Origin: Asterias amurensis
Lineage: Eukaryota > Echinodermata > Asteroidea > Forcipulatida > Asteriidae
Length of the DNA stretch: 64,000 nt
Direction of reading: 5' to 3'
NCBI RefSeq assembly: GCF_032118995.1
Contig: NC_092657.1
Location: forward strand, 4,976,391-5,040,390
Shown here: positions 11,638-22,303 of the stretch, piece by piece
How the letters are laid out: each line of letters opens with the position of its first letter
Numbering within the stretch: the first letter of the stretch is position 1
Position numbers and translations under genes: made by a program
The notes under the pieces: generated by a model
Told to the model about the DNA's origin: nothing
Seen by the model: the letters and a program-made list of their open reading frames with translations, nothing else
Databases searched by the model: none

Positions 11638-12609
11638 TTACAAAACTTGCCGTATTTTCATGCTGCATTTCTTCAGGGAGTAGTAATATCCTTTCCAGCT
11701 GCACCATTGTATTGACACCTCTCCCTGTGGATAGTATTTACCGTTCAGATAAGCATAAAAGCAATCATTAAACCACCAGGCACCTTCATATCGCTCGGCA
11801 CAATTGTAAGACTTTGCATCATTGTCTTGATCCTTTGTTGAGAATGATTGGCCATAATGATATGCCATTGAATCACCTGCTGTACTCTGAGCATCATATG
11901 AACCAACCTGGAGAGTGTACTTGTCACCTATAACAGCAAACTCACCATAAGAAGCCCAAGCTGTATTGGACTGCCAATCTTCAATATCTGCTCTGAGCTC
12001 CCATTGACCTGATCCAGTAAGGTCACGCAGGATATCATTCCCCAACCAGAACTCATTCTGCAGATCACCAAACCCAGATTGGTATTCAGCCCAGGTACGG
12101 TAAAAGTTAACAGAGCCATCTTGTCTCCTCTGGAACACGATCCAGCCTCCTCCATCTGTCTCCATATCACAGTAAACCTGTAAGCCATAAGTCGGACTTG
12201 TAGGAAAGATGGTGTATAAACCATTGCTGCGGTAACCAGCTTGATACAAATCCAAACAACCACTGTAATTCATAGTGCTGGGCAGTGAAAATGACAAAGT
12301 GTCCAAGTTGTCATCATAGTAGGCACTCCCTTGAATTGCAACAAAGTCATCAGGGCTGTGAGCTCTGCTGGCATTATTCAACACACAAATACCTCTTATG
12401 ATGTGATAGTTGAATGATGCACACTGTGGATCCATAGAGCAGTCTCGCCCACAGATCACAGGAGTAGATACAGCCTTCCACTCAAACACATGATTCAGTA
12501 TGGCTCGGTTTTCAGCCAAGTAGAACGTTTCGATGAATCGTTGTTGACTTGCACTATGGCAGATTTGTACCATCAAAATCAGAACCAAGATTGTGATCAT
12601 AACTTCCAT
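11638..12609 (-). CDS. FREP B: secreted PAN + fibrinogen-domain lectin (ficolin-like), intact
   Basis: A single uninterrupted 323-aa frame. Residues 1-20 are a signal peptide (MEVMITILVLILMVQICHSA). About 25-98 form a PAN/apple-like module with cysteines at 53, 57, 63 and 75. From about 113 to the end is a fibrinogen C-terminal domain: cysteines 118/147 and 270/283 sit at the two canonical disulphide positions. DQDND at 260-264 lies where the family binds calcium, and NCAERYEGAWWF is the conserved core next to the ligand pocket. Such domains usually bind acetylated sugars or microbial surfaces outside the cell; that role is inferred. Compared with its paralogues it lacks four residues before IQW and has an extra cysteine at 303. 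No introns, unlike vertebrate ficolins. CRE box at 12790 upstream, AATAAA downstream. Confidence 0.93.
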   Translation of the reverse strand: MEVMITILVLILMVQICHSASQQRFIETFYLAENRAILNHVFEWKAVSTPVICGRDCSMDPQCASFNYHIIRGICVLNNASRAHSPDDFVAIQGSAYYDDNLDTLSFSLPSTMNYSGCLDLYQAGYRSNGLYTIFPTSPTYGLQVYCDMETDGGGWIVFQRRQDGSVNFYRTWAEYQSGFGDLQNEFWLGNDILRDLTGSGQWELRADIEDWQSNTAWASYGEFAVIGDKYTLQVGSYDAQSTAGDSMAYHYGQSFSTKDQDNDAKSYNCAERYEGAWWFNDCFYAYLNGKYYPQGEVSIQWCSWKGYYYSLKKCSMKIRQVL

Positions 12610-12789
12610 GATGAATGTTCGTGGATTCTATTTTCAAGTATCAGAGAGAAGACTTTGAGCAGTTTGTTTTCCCCCTTTACTGTCGATGGAAAGTTGTCCT
12701 GACACTGACAGTTACTCTTTGACACAGACGGATCAAATGAACCAAATTCTTTGGTCGCCAATGTTTTCTATGCAGTAAGCTCCACCCAC

Positions 12790-12797
12790 TGACGTCA
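12790..12797 (-). promoter_or_regulatory. conserved CRE box upstream of FREP B
   Basis: TGACGTCA 181 bp upstream of the ATG at 12609, in the same flanking block as the other FREP loci (CCACCCACTGACGTCACCG, then GTTTCCACAGCAATGA). Confidence 0.62.
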
Positions 12798-12952
12798 CCG
12801 TTTCCACAGCAATGAAATACTAACAAAACAAACCAACACCCACCCGACCATGTAATAGTCTTGGCGACAAATCATGCTAACAAAAGCATAGAAAACAATG
12901 ACAGTTTTAACAAGTCATGAGACCTACTGATTAATTTATAATCACCCACGCA

Positions 12953-14112
12953 ACTGATGCCCAAGATTTATTGGACTTCCAATCTTCAATATCTACTCTG
13001 AGCTCCCATTGACCTGATTCAGTAAGGTCACGCAGGATATCATTCCCCAACCAGAACTCATTCTGTACATCACCATACCCAGATTGGTATTCAGCCCAGG
13101 TACGGTAAAAGTCAACAGAGCCGTCTTGTCTCCTCTGGAACACGATCCAGCCTCCTCCATCTGTCTCCATATCACAGTAAACCTGTAACCCATCAGTCAG
13201 ACTTGTAGGAAAGATGGTGTATAAACCATTGATGCGGTAACCAGCTTGATACAACTCCAGACAACTACATGTACTAGTGCTGGGTAGTGAAAATGACAAA
13301 GCGTCCAAGTTGTCATGATAGCAGGCACTCCCTTGAATCGCAACAAAGTCATCGGGGCTTTGAGCTCTGCTGGCATTATCCCTCTAGTCCCTGCACCGCC
13401 CTAGTTGGCCGAAATAATTTTGTTTTTCTTTTCAAGATTCATGCAGTAACTTTACTGAAATCGTAGTTCAAATTTTTTAAAGATAGCCAAGGCTTATTAT
13501 TTATAATTAAACGCACAATTTTTGACCCTTTCGGTAATATTTGTACAAGTCCTCATTGGGGAACAATAAAAAACCTACGGTAATATTTATGGCGATTATT
13601 TTTGTATAATGACAAAATGGATACAATAGCTTTTCAAGGTTTTTACCTGGTTAAATGCTGATTATTTGCGAAGGCATAAGTTTTCGACAATATCACCATG
13701 AATGATAAATACAGTTTCCTTTGTGTTTACTAATAAGCGTTTTGCTGGGTAAGTGCTAAATTATTTCATCATCCTTAGCTTCGTCAAGTAAACTGTGAAG
13801 AGACAAATTAATAATTCCTCCAACCGCATAATACAGTGTATCGCTTTAGGTGGCTGGGCGGTCCAGTGGCTAAATGGTTATTCAACACACAAATACCTCT
13901 TATGATGTGATAGTTGAATGATGCACACTGTGGATCCATAGAGCAGTCTCGTCCACAGATCACAGGAGTAGATACAGTCTTCCACTGAAACACATGATTC
14001 AGTAAGGCTCGGTTTTCGGCCAAGTAAACGTTTCAATGAATCGTCTTTGACTTGCACTCTGGTCGATTTGTACCATCAAACTAAGAGCCACAATTATGAT
14101 CGTAACTTCCAT
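12953..14112 (-). pseudogene. FREP pseudogene C (duplicate of A, 3' truncated)
   Basis: ATG complement at 14110-14112. It has the same one-base deletion after the leader as locus A and the same MITE (13380-13877) inside. The fibrinogen domain reads on through [20 protein letters not shown] and NEFWLGNDILRD to about SNKSWAS. Homology to the family then stops at about 12953 and the frame ends in unrelated sequence at 12931, so the calcium site and ligand pocket are missing. Three lesions make this a clear pseudogene. The upstream CRE box is still perfect. Confidence 0.9.
13380..13877. mobile_element. piggyBac-like MITE, copy 2 (498 bp)
   Basis: Same position in the gene, same TTAT duplication (13376-13379, 13878-13881) and same length as at 256-753. 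It was copied with the surrounding segmental duplication rather than inserted twice. Confidence 0.82.
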
Positions 14113-14289
14113 GATGAATATTTGAAGATTTTCTTTTCGAAAAATGTACCAGAGAGAAAATGTTTTTGTCCCCATTAACTGTCAGTGGAAAACTGTCCCG
14201 ATACTGCAGTTACTTTGTACTATAGTCTCCCAGATCAAATGAACCAAATCTTTGCTCGCAAACAATTGCATGCATTCAGCTCCACCCAA

Positions 14290-14297
14290 TGACGTCA
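14290..14297 (-). promoter_or_regulatory. conserved CRE box upstream of FREP C
   Basis: TGACGTCA 178 bp upstream of the ATG at 14112, identical block to locus A. Confidence 0.55.
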
Positions 14298-14532
14298 CCG
14301 TTTCCACAGCAACGAGATATTAAAACAGGTGTAGAAAACATTCATGTTTTTCACAAGAATTGAGACCTATCGATTATTTAAAGACACTGGACACTGGTAA
14401 GTTGTGCATGTGGAAAGGGCTGTATCTCACACCATTAACACGCATGTAAAAATCGCCACTCAGGTAATTATCTTAAATTATAGATAAACATGTCCAGTCA
14501 CTCCCCGTGAAAACAAAGACCCCCCCCCCCCC

Positions 14533-14568
<36 letters not shown>

Positions 14569-14703
14569 ATCTTTGTTCGGGGTGCCAGTCAGAAGCCATT
14601 CAAATTCAACCTTTAACTGCCAGGTAGCCAGGGATCGCACGTAAGTTACAAAACAACCTGGGAAGCGGCAGCCAGGGAATCACCTTAAGGGGATGCTACT
14701 TTA

Positions 14704-16184
14704 CACTTTTTGTTGTGGCATGGATCATCATGCCTTTATGGATTTTCATTCTTCTAAAATTGGCACTAGACAATTGAATGAACTCATAGTCATTCATAAA
14801 GGGATTTTTGTTTTATTCACCAATTGATGTAATTCTATCTTCAAATACATACAAATGAGCTTAGGACAATTACATGTAGTTGAAAATTTAAAGGAGAAAT
14901 AACATTACCAAAAATTCCTTTCTACATGTAAATTACTCTGTTGAACTCTGATAAAAAAAAATCATCCAGATCATACATTTTTTGGGGGTAAATTCTACCA
15001 GTCCATAAAGTTGACTTTGTTAACTTTCATCGTTTTAAAATTGGCCGTGGATGAGTGAATGTCAAAGTTGTTCAAAAGATGATTTTTTTTTTCACTATCT
15101 AAGGTATACATTGAGATTAAGAAAACAAGTAAGATTAAAAGGGAATATTATTTTAAAAAAAAAGTCTTTTCTTAAACACTCAGTTGAACATTTCCGATAT
15201 TGTTTTTGTCATCCAGGTAAAAACAATAATTTTTTGACTTTCCAGTCCACAAAGTTGACTTTTGCTTCGTAAAATATTTAAACAACACACACTGGTGATT
15301 ATTTCAGTTTAAAAACACTTTTGCTCTTCTACTGATCTTTGCAAGTATTTCTCTCCGACTGTGGACAAATTGTTGCCCAGGTTGCTAATTATTCACAACA
15401 ACATGTACAGTGGCCACACTCACAGGTACATGTACCATTGTACTCCTGGTGAACAGGATAAATTTAATGTTAAATGTCTTGGCAAAGAAAACAAATAACA
15501 CGACCGGGATTTGAACCCACACTCTTGAGAAAATCATCATTAGATTTTAAGTTTGATGCTCAGACTGCTCGATCATGACACTTTTTGTTGCGGCATGGTT
15601 CATAATGTTTAAATGGTTTTCATTCTTCTGAAATTTTTCCCTGGATGTGTGAATGTTCGTAGTCATTCAAAAAGTGGTTTTTGTCTTAATCACTAATTCT
15701 ATCTTCAAATCCATACAAATTAGCTTAGGACAATTACATATAGTTGAAAATTTAAAGGAGAAATAACATTTCCAAAAATTCCTTTCTACATGTAAATTAC
15801 TCTGTTGAACTCTAATAAAAAAAAATCATCCAGATCATACATTTTTTGGGGGTAAATTCTACCAGTCCATAAAGTTGACTTTGTTAACTTTCATCGTTTT
15901 AAAATTGGCCGTGGATGAGTGAATGTCAAAGTTGTTCAAAAGATAATTTTTTTTTTCACTATCTAAGGTATACATTGAGATTAAGAAAACAAGTAAAATT
16001 AAAAGGGAATATTATTAAAAAAAAAAAAGTCTTTTCTTAAACACTCAGTTGAACATTTCCGATATTGTTTTTGTCATCCAGGAAAAACAATAATCGTTTT
16101 GACTTTCCAGTCCACAAAGTTGACTTTTGCTTCGTAAAATATTTAAACAAACATTGAGTGATTATTTCATAAAAACTTTTGCTA
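14704..16184. repeat. two further ~860-bp units
   Basis: CACTTTTTGTT landmarks at about 14704 and 15579. Same unit as the array at 1572-7710, including the tRNA-Leu-like part near 15500. A decayed third unit can be followed at about 16527-17010. Confidence 0.85.
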
Positions 16185-18402
16185 AAAATAAACAATGCTT
16201 AGCAAAATCAGATTGTCAAATAAACTTAACTGTACTTTCACACTTGTTCTTATTGGAACTAATGTCTCTACATAATCAAAGGTTTTAAAACTGTAAAATG
16301 ATTTGAAACAGCGTTATTTAATGGATTTTTGGTTGAAATATACATCCTTTGATGCTTTACCATCACAGCATACAAGTCTGGCAAAGGTCTGGTTTAAAAA
16401 AATAATACCGATGACGACACCAAAAATAAGTGCGCCCTCTAGCGGCAGATTAAAAACATCTTAAAATACACTTTTAATACTAGATGTTTGTGTCAGAGTG
16501 TGTGACAGTTGTTTCAAAATTGGTATGAAAGCTATTAAGAAAACAAGTAAGATTAAAAAGGGAATATATTATTTAAAAAAAGTCTTTTCTTAAACACTCA
16601 GTTGAACATTTCTGATATTGTTTTTGTCATCCAGGTAAAACAATAATCGTTTTGACTTTCCAGTCCACAAAGTTGACTTTTGCTTCGTAAAATATTTTAA
16701 CAAACAACACTGAGTGATTATTTAAGTAAACACTTTTGCTCTTCTACTGATCTTTGCAATCATTTTTCTGTGGTCAAATTGTTGCCCAGGTTGCTAATTA
16801 TTCACACATGTACAGCAGTGGCCACACTCACAGGTACCATTGTACTCCTGGTGAAGAGGAGCAATTAATGTTAAGTGTCTAGCCAAAGAATACAAATAAC
16901 ACTTTCGAACCCACACTTTGAGGATATCTAAGGTTGATGCTTAGACCGCTCGGCCATGACACTTTATGTTGTGGCATGGATCGTCATGCTTTATTGTTCT
17001 GAAATTGGCCCTGGATGAATGAGCTTCAAAGTTTTGTTTCTTCACTAAACTAAGGTTTACAAACTTTAGAAAAGCAAAAACAATTGTCAAATAGAGAATA
17101 TAATATTGTTTAAACAGTCTTTTCTTAAACACTCAGTTGAATATTTTTTGTTGGTCATACATTCAGATCCAGATAAAACACTATTACCTTTTGAATTTCC
17201 AGTCCACAAAGTTGAGTCCGCTTTGTAGAATATTAAAATTTAAAAAACACATTTTAATTATTTTTGTAAATTAGTTTGCTGCTCTACACCTATCTTTGCG
17301 ATAATTTCTTCAAAACTATGTCTTCAACTCAAAACATAGCCAGCATTGGTTATCGCCCTAAGAATAAACAATGCTTAGCAAAATCAGATTGTCAAATAAA
17401 CTTAACTGTACTTTCACACCTGTTCTTATTGGAACTAGAGTCTCTACCATGTCTACATAAATCAAAGGTTTTATAGATTCTTGAACCATGGTCAAATCTC
17501 TTGACTCGTCTTTGCTTGAAGCAGTGTGGAAAGTTGTGGCTTTGACAACCAGATTTTCACATCCTCTTTTCAATATTTCACAAAACCTGGCATACTGTAT
17601 TTTAAAATGTAAAAAGTTAAATTCTTATTCCTTAAAAACAAATTACTTACATTCAGATAATAAGTGCATGTGTCATGTATTTCTACTACATGTACGTGTA
17701 CCAACTGCCATTGTTCAGCTAATAATAACAGTAAAAGAAATAGAGAAAAAAACATTTAAAAAAGTATTTTCTTTTAAAACACTCTGTTTATATTTGAATA
17801 ATTGTTGGTTTATGTTTCATACAGATTAGAAACAAGAAAAATATACAGTCCACAGTTGTGACTTCTGCTTCATAAGTTTAAAAACACACTTTTAATTATT
17901 TCAGTGAATATTTTTGCTGATCTTTGCAATCATTTCTTTAGAGCCATTTCTTTACCACGAAACTTAGCTGGTTATTGGCATCAATCGTTTCATTAAACAA
18001 TGCTGGACAAAATCAGATTGTTGAATCGTTGAGACTCTACCATACGAAACCTTCAGGCCAGGCCTCCATTGAGCTAAAGTATAGATAAATGTGTTTTATT
18101 GTCCATTCATGAACCATCCAGTAAAATCTCTTGGGTGAAAATTGCTTAACAACAATCTGTTTTTCACATTTTCTTCTCAACATTCCACAATATTTAGCCT
18201 ATTGTTTTAAAATGTAAATAATTCAATTCTAAGTCCTACAAAAACGAATATTTTTTGTACCGCTGTAAATTCCACTCAGGTGCTTAGTATTTCTACTACC
18301 AACGGCTGTTGTGCACCTAAACAATTGCGCATTATTTGCTTGCACAATTATGTATCATGTATTAAAACATTATAAATATATGTACTTCATTTGATCCTTT
18401 GC
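16185..18402. other. gene-free repeat debris
   Basis: Fragments of the 860-bp unit (16527-17010) and a diverged relative of the 947-bp unit (about 17150-17840). The sequence from 17860 on resembles 10430-11150. Short frames at 16941-17132 and 17276-17829 are not conserved between the repeat copies. No gene seen. Confidence 0.6.
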
Positions 18403-18406
18403 TTAA

Positions 18407-18704
18407 AGGCACTGGACACTATTAGTTATTACTCAAAATTAGTTTTAGCATAAAACTTACTTGGTAACGAGCAACTGAGTTTGATAGTATAAGACAACTC
18501 CCTCTGAAGCAACATCGGTTTTTGAGAAAGGTAATTTCTCACTCAAATATTAAAAGACTTCAGGCCTGAAGCCTTTTATTATGCATCTGAAAGCACACAA
18601 GTTTGTGTAACAATGGTATTTTTTCTTTCATTACTCTGATATTCTCTTGCGACTTCGATGAATAATTTAGTAAACTTTGACAATTACCAAAGGTGTCCAA
18701 TGCT
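18407..18704. mobile_element. TTAA MITE of the CACTGGACACTATTGG family
   Basis: Flanked by TTAA (18403-18406, 18705-18708), with ends AGGCACTGGACACTATTAGT and the complement of CAAAGGTGTCCAATGCT. It has the family's inner hairpin (ACTTCAGGCCTGAAG). Non-coding. This is the commonest repeat in the window. Confidence 0.85.
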
Positions 18705-19722
18705 TTAAATAGCACAAGTAATTATGAGATCTACAAAAAGTATGTTTCATCTTCCATTTAACTAAATAAAATCGACACAAGTTTTCAAATTTTAAAACAA
18801 AATCGTTGACCGCCTGTAAAAGTTTGAAACAAACTTCTAACTAAAAAGTTTGCTTTACGACACATTGCAACATTTGGTAAAAGCTATTACCATAAAATGT
18901 CAAATGGCAAATTCTAGTGAAGAACATTCTACACTATTAATGATAATTTTTCATCTCACTGCATAAAGCATTTAATATTTGTTTAGAATGATGGTTTAGG
19001 TTTTCGTAATGTCCCTTCTACCACCAACAACCAGTTGCGGTTCCTAGACGAATTAGCCTTCTGATTTTAAATTTGTTTTTTAGTTGATCTTTTCATGTTG
19101 AATTTATTGGATTTTTTTTTGTTTACCTTTTTTTTCTTCTTCCTTTTCGGCGAGCTGCGAAGCAGTGCGAGCATATACATGATATATGTAATACCAATTT
19201 CTGTCCGGCATGTCCGGAAGAATTTAATCACAGGTTCCAGTTGAATGAACTAAAACAATGAAAACCTTAAATAGTCATAACTCCTTATTGCAATGATGTA
19301 CTGGCTTGAAACTGAAATCAAATATTGCTGCTGTCATGTGGATAATATGAAAAGATAAAACTCAAAGAGTTTATCACTGGTTCCAGGTGAATGAGCTAAA
19401 ACAATCAAAACCTTAAATGGGCATTACTTAATATTTGTCAATGTCTCCACCCCTATGTAGCTTTGACCATCAGTTGATCAATTGATTGGTTTTTCTGTCA
19501 GTCATTGGTTCTATCTGGCGATCGGCAGCTCGCCATGGAGCTTCGCTGTTCTAGTGATCTCTGTGTTCACATTTAGAGTCTCTGGCATTTTTCACAGCGA
19601 AGAAAATAACCTTTCAAGTCCAACAAGTCACTCAATTCATGTTCAAACAACACTTTGGGTATGAGTTTGAGTTTAAATTACTTCTTGTGTTTTCATTGTG
19701 TATTTCTTGAGGGATTAGTAAT
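18705..19722. other. gene-free spacer ending in FREP 3' flank
   Basis: No gene seen. 19150-19540 contains a GGCGAGCTGCGAAGC stretch and a repeated TCACAGGTTCCAGTTGAATGA / TCACTGGTTCCAGGTGAATGA pair. From about 19550 it is the conserved 3' flank of the FREP genes. Confidence 0.5.
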
Positions 19723-20025
19723 CCCCACTCCAGTCATTCCATTTTATTCCCTGTCCCTGGTCAATGGGTTGATAGTTACAAAACTTGCCGTATTTTCATG
19801 CTGCATTATTTGATGGAGTAATTAATAATCCCCACTCCAGTCATTCCATTTTATTCCCTGTCCCTGGTCAATGGGTTGATAGTTACAAAACTTGCCGTAT
19901 TTTCATGCTGCATTATTTGATGGAGTAATTAATAATCCCCACTCCAGTCATTCCATTTTATTCCCTGTCCCTGGTCAATGGGTTGATAGTTACAAAACTT
20001 GCCGTATTTTCATGCTGCATTTCTT
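19723..20025. repeat. 107-bp triplication of the FREP D 3' end
   Basis: CCCCACTCCAGTCATTCC starts at 19723, 19830 and 19937. Each unit contains the last FREP codons, the stop and the AATAAA-bearing 3' flank. Only the innermost copy joins the gene at 19990; the two outer ones are orphan copies of a gene end. Confidence 0.9.
19957..19962 (-). terminator. poly(A) signal AATAAA of FREP D
   Basis: GGGAATAAAATGG about 30 nt beyond the stop at 19990. It is repeated in the two orphan 107-bp copies downstream, so three signals lie in series. Confidence 0.55.
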
Positions 20026-21009
20026 CAGGGAGTAGTCATTTCCTTTCCACTTGGCCCATTGTATTCCATGTGCATGTGACACATATCCCTGTGGATAGTA
20101 TTTACCGTTCAGATGAGCATAAAAGCAACCAATAAACCACCAGGCACCTTCATATTGCTCAGCACAATTTACATAAGACACTGGATCATTGTTCTGATCC
20201 TTTGTTGAGAATGGTTGGCCATTATGGTGTGCCATTGAATCACCTGCTGTACTCTGAGCATCATATGAACCAACCTGGAGAGTGTACTTGTCACCTGTAA
20301 CAGCAAACTCACCATAAGAAGCCCAAGCGGTATTGGACTGCCAATCTTCCATATCTACTCTGAGCTCCCATTGACCTGATCCAGTGAGGTCACGCAGGAT
20401 ATCATTCCCCAACCAGAACTCATTCTGTAGATCACCAAACCCAGATTGGTAATCAGCCCAGGTACGGTCAAAGTCTACTGAGCCATCTTGTCTCCTCTGG
20501 AACACGATCCAGCCTCCTCCATCTGTCTCCATATCACAGTAAACCTGTAACCCATCAGTCAGACTTGTAGGAAAGATGGTGTATAAACCATTGATGCGGT
20601 AACCAGCTTGATACAACTCCAGACAACTGCTATAACTTGTAGTGCTGGGTAGCGAAAATGACAAAGTGTCCAAGTTGTCATCATAGTAAGCACTTCCTTG
20701 AATCTCAACAAAGTCATCAGGGCTGTGAGCTCTGCTGCCATTGTTCAACTCACAAATATCTCTTATGATGTGATAGTTGAATGATGCACACTGTGGATCC
20801 ATAGAGCAGTCTCGCCCACATATCACAGGAGAAGATACAGTCTTCCATTCAAACACATGATTCAGTAAGGCTCGGTTTTCAGCCAAGTAGAAATCCTTAG
20901 TAACTTTTTGCAGAGTCTCACTCTGATAGGTTTGTGCCATGAAAGTCAGAAACAGGGATGCGACGATAATTATCATGATGAAGCTGTAGTTTAAGACTGT
21001 TAAATGCAT
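19990..21009 (-). CDS. FREP D: secreted PAN + fibrinogen-domain lectin with a divergent leader, intact
   Basis: One uninterrupted 339-aa frame, 11 residues longer than the 328-aa paralogues, the extra being at the N-terminus. The leader (about residues 1-28, MHLTVLNYSFIMIIIVASLF...) shares nothing obvious with the MEVTMILILVLIL leader of its neighbours but is hydrophobic enough to be a signal peptide or anchor. From DFYLAENRALLNHVFEW onward it is a standard member: PAN-like cysteines, then the fibrinogen domain to the C-terminal MKIRQVL. The calcium-site stretch reads DQNND instead of DQDND. The pocket region reads WWFIGC and WAKWKGNDY, both unlike its paralogues. Upstream there is no TGACGTCA but a 3x104-bp minisatellite. 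Expected to be secreted and to bind surface sugars (inference). Confidence 0.92.
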   Translation of the reverse strand: MHLTVLNYSFIMIIIVASLFLTFMAQTYQSETLQKVTKDFYLAENRALLNHVFEWKTVSSPVICGRDCSMDPQCASFNYHIIRDICELNNGSRAHSPDDFVEIQGSAYYDDNLDTLSFSLPSTTSYSSCLELYQAGYRINGLYTIFPTSLTDGLQVYCDMETDGGGWIVFQRRQDGSVDFDRTWADYQSGFGDLQNEFWLGNDILRDLTGSGQWELRVDMEDWQSNTAWASYGEFAVTGDKYTLQVGSYDAQSTAGDSMAHHNGQPFSTKDQNNDPVSYVNCAEQYEGAWWFIGCFYAHLNGKYYPQGYVSHAHGIQWAKWKGNDYSLKKCSMKIRQVL

Positions 21010-21068
21010 TTAAATCGTAACAAATCCTGAAGTGAACTGTACTTCAAGAATGAAAACTACAAAAGTTA

Positions 21069-21381
21069 GATTTCAGTCAGCCTTATACTCTGTGCCTGCA
21101 GTATCTTGATGTCCTTTCATCCGTTGTTTCTTTTACTGAAATGATGAGGATCAATGGAGTTTGGTTGTTTTGGATTTCAGTCAACCTTAAGACTCTCTGC
21201 CTGTAGTATCTTGACGTCCTTTCATCCGTTGTTTCTTAATACTGAAATGATGAGGATCAGTGAAGTTTGGTTATTTTGGATTTCAGTCAACCCTATACTC
21301 TCTGCCTACAGTATTTTGACGTCCTTTTATCGGTTGTTTCTTTACTGAAGTGATGAGGATCAGTGGAGTTTGGTTATTTTG
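21069..21381. repeat. 3 x ~104-bp minisatellite immediately upstream of FREP D
   Basis: GATTTCAGTCA begins at 21069, 21173 and 21279. It starts 60 bp upstream of the ATG at 21009, so it lies in the promoter or 5' UTR. Units 2 and 3 contain TGACGTCC (21212-21219, 21317-21324), one base from the CRE that other FREP genes have; unit 1 has TGATGTCC. Confidence 0.88.
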
Positions 21382-21489
21382 AAGGTACAGTGAAGTGTAG
21401 TGCGTCAGTGCTGTTACTAATGGTAACTGAATGGTAACCCATGGTAACTAGTAAACAACATTACTTTGTAGCATTTGATTGGTCCTTTC

Positions 21490-21910
21490 AGGCAATGTCA
21501 TGAATATTTTTATTAGCGTTCGCTGGCAAGTCTATTTCTTGACCAAAATGGACCTGACCTCCTGTGCAACATGTTTCTCCTGAATGTAATGTAATTAACT
21601 GTTGAGTGACAACCAAATAGCACTATATAACGTCTTAATTAGTTGAGGCCTAGCAGAGGGCGTGCTCCTTCCAAGCTAACCTTGATTACACCATCATATT
21701 AGGCAATGACATGAATATTCATGAGCATTCTCTGGCAAGTCTATCTAGACCAAACTAAACTTGACCTTCCGTGCAACACGTTTCCCCCTTTATGTAATAT
21801 AATTACTTGTTGAGTGACAACCAAATTGCACAATTAAGGTTTTTAATTGATAAGGAGTTGCAGAGAAAGGCGTGCTCCTATCATGCTAGCCTTGATTACA
21901 CCATCATGTT
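21490..21910. repeat. diverged 210-bp tandem duplication
   Basis: AGGCAATG(T/A)CATGA starts at 21490, 21701 and 21911 (a partial third). Shared marks are CTGGCAAGTCTAT, TTGAGTGACAACCAAAT and CCTTGATTACACCATCAT. Non-coding; a CACTGGACAC-family MITE end lies at about 21954-22002. Confidence 0.8.
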
Positions 21911-22303
21911 AGGCAATGTCATGATTGTTTTATGCATATGTTGAGATACACCAAGTGAGAAGACTGGTCTTTGACAATTACCAATAGTGTCCAGTGTCTT
22001 TAATTTTTTTTAACTCTTTTTCTCCCTTTTAAAAAAAATTGATGATGTTAAACGTGATTAAAAATCCTACTGTTGATGTGTTTGTAATCTCTGTGTTCAT
22101 ATGGAGAGTTTTGGGGCATTTCTTACAGCGAAGAACAACTTTTCCAGTTCAACAAGTCAATCAATTTATGTTCCAACAATGCTTGAGTAAGAGTTAAAGG
22201 GTAAATAACTTGCCATATTTCCATGCTGCATTTCTTCATGGACTAATAATCCCCACTCCAGTTGTTCCATCTTATTCCCTGTCCCTGGTCAATGGGTTGA
22301 TAG

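Larger units (their letters stand above)
13125..14960. repeat. segmental duplication of 1-1836
   Basis: At offset 13124 the two segments match through the pseudogene, its upstream region and into the 860-bp repeat. Differences are a 9-bp repeat of ACTGGACAC near 1260, a longer C/A tract at 14521-14566, and scattered substitutions. The two blocks then differ in how many 860-bp units follow (seven versus two). Confidence 0.88.

Noticed and set aside
11745..12263. Open frames of 60 and 111 aa on the minus strand inside FREP B
   Set aside because: They are out-of-frame shadows of the fibrinogen-domain gene; similar shadows recur in every copy (for example 26210-26842 and 29594-30226).
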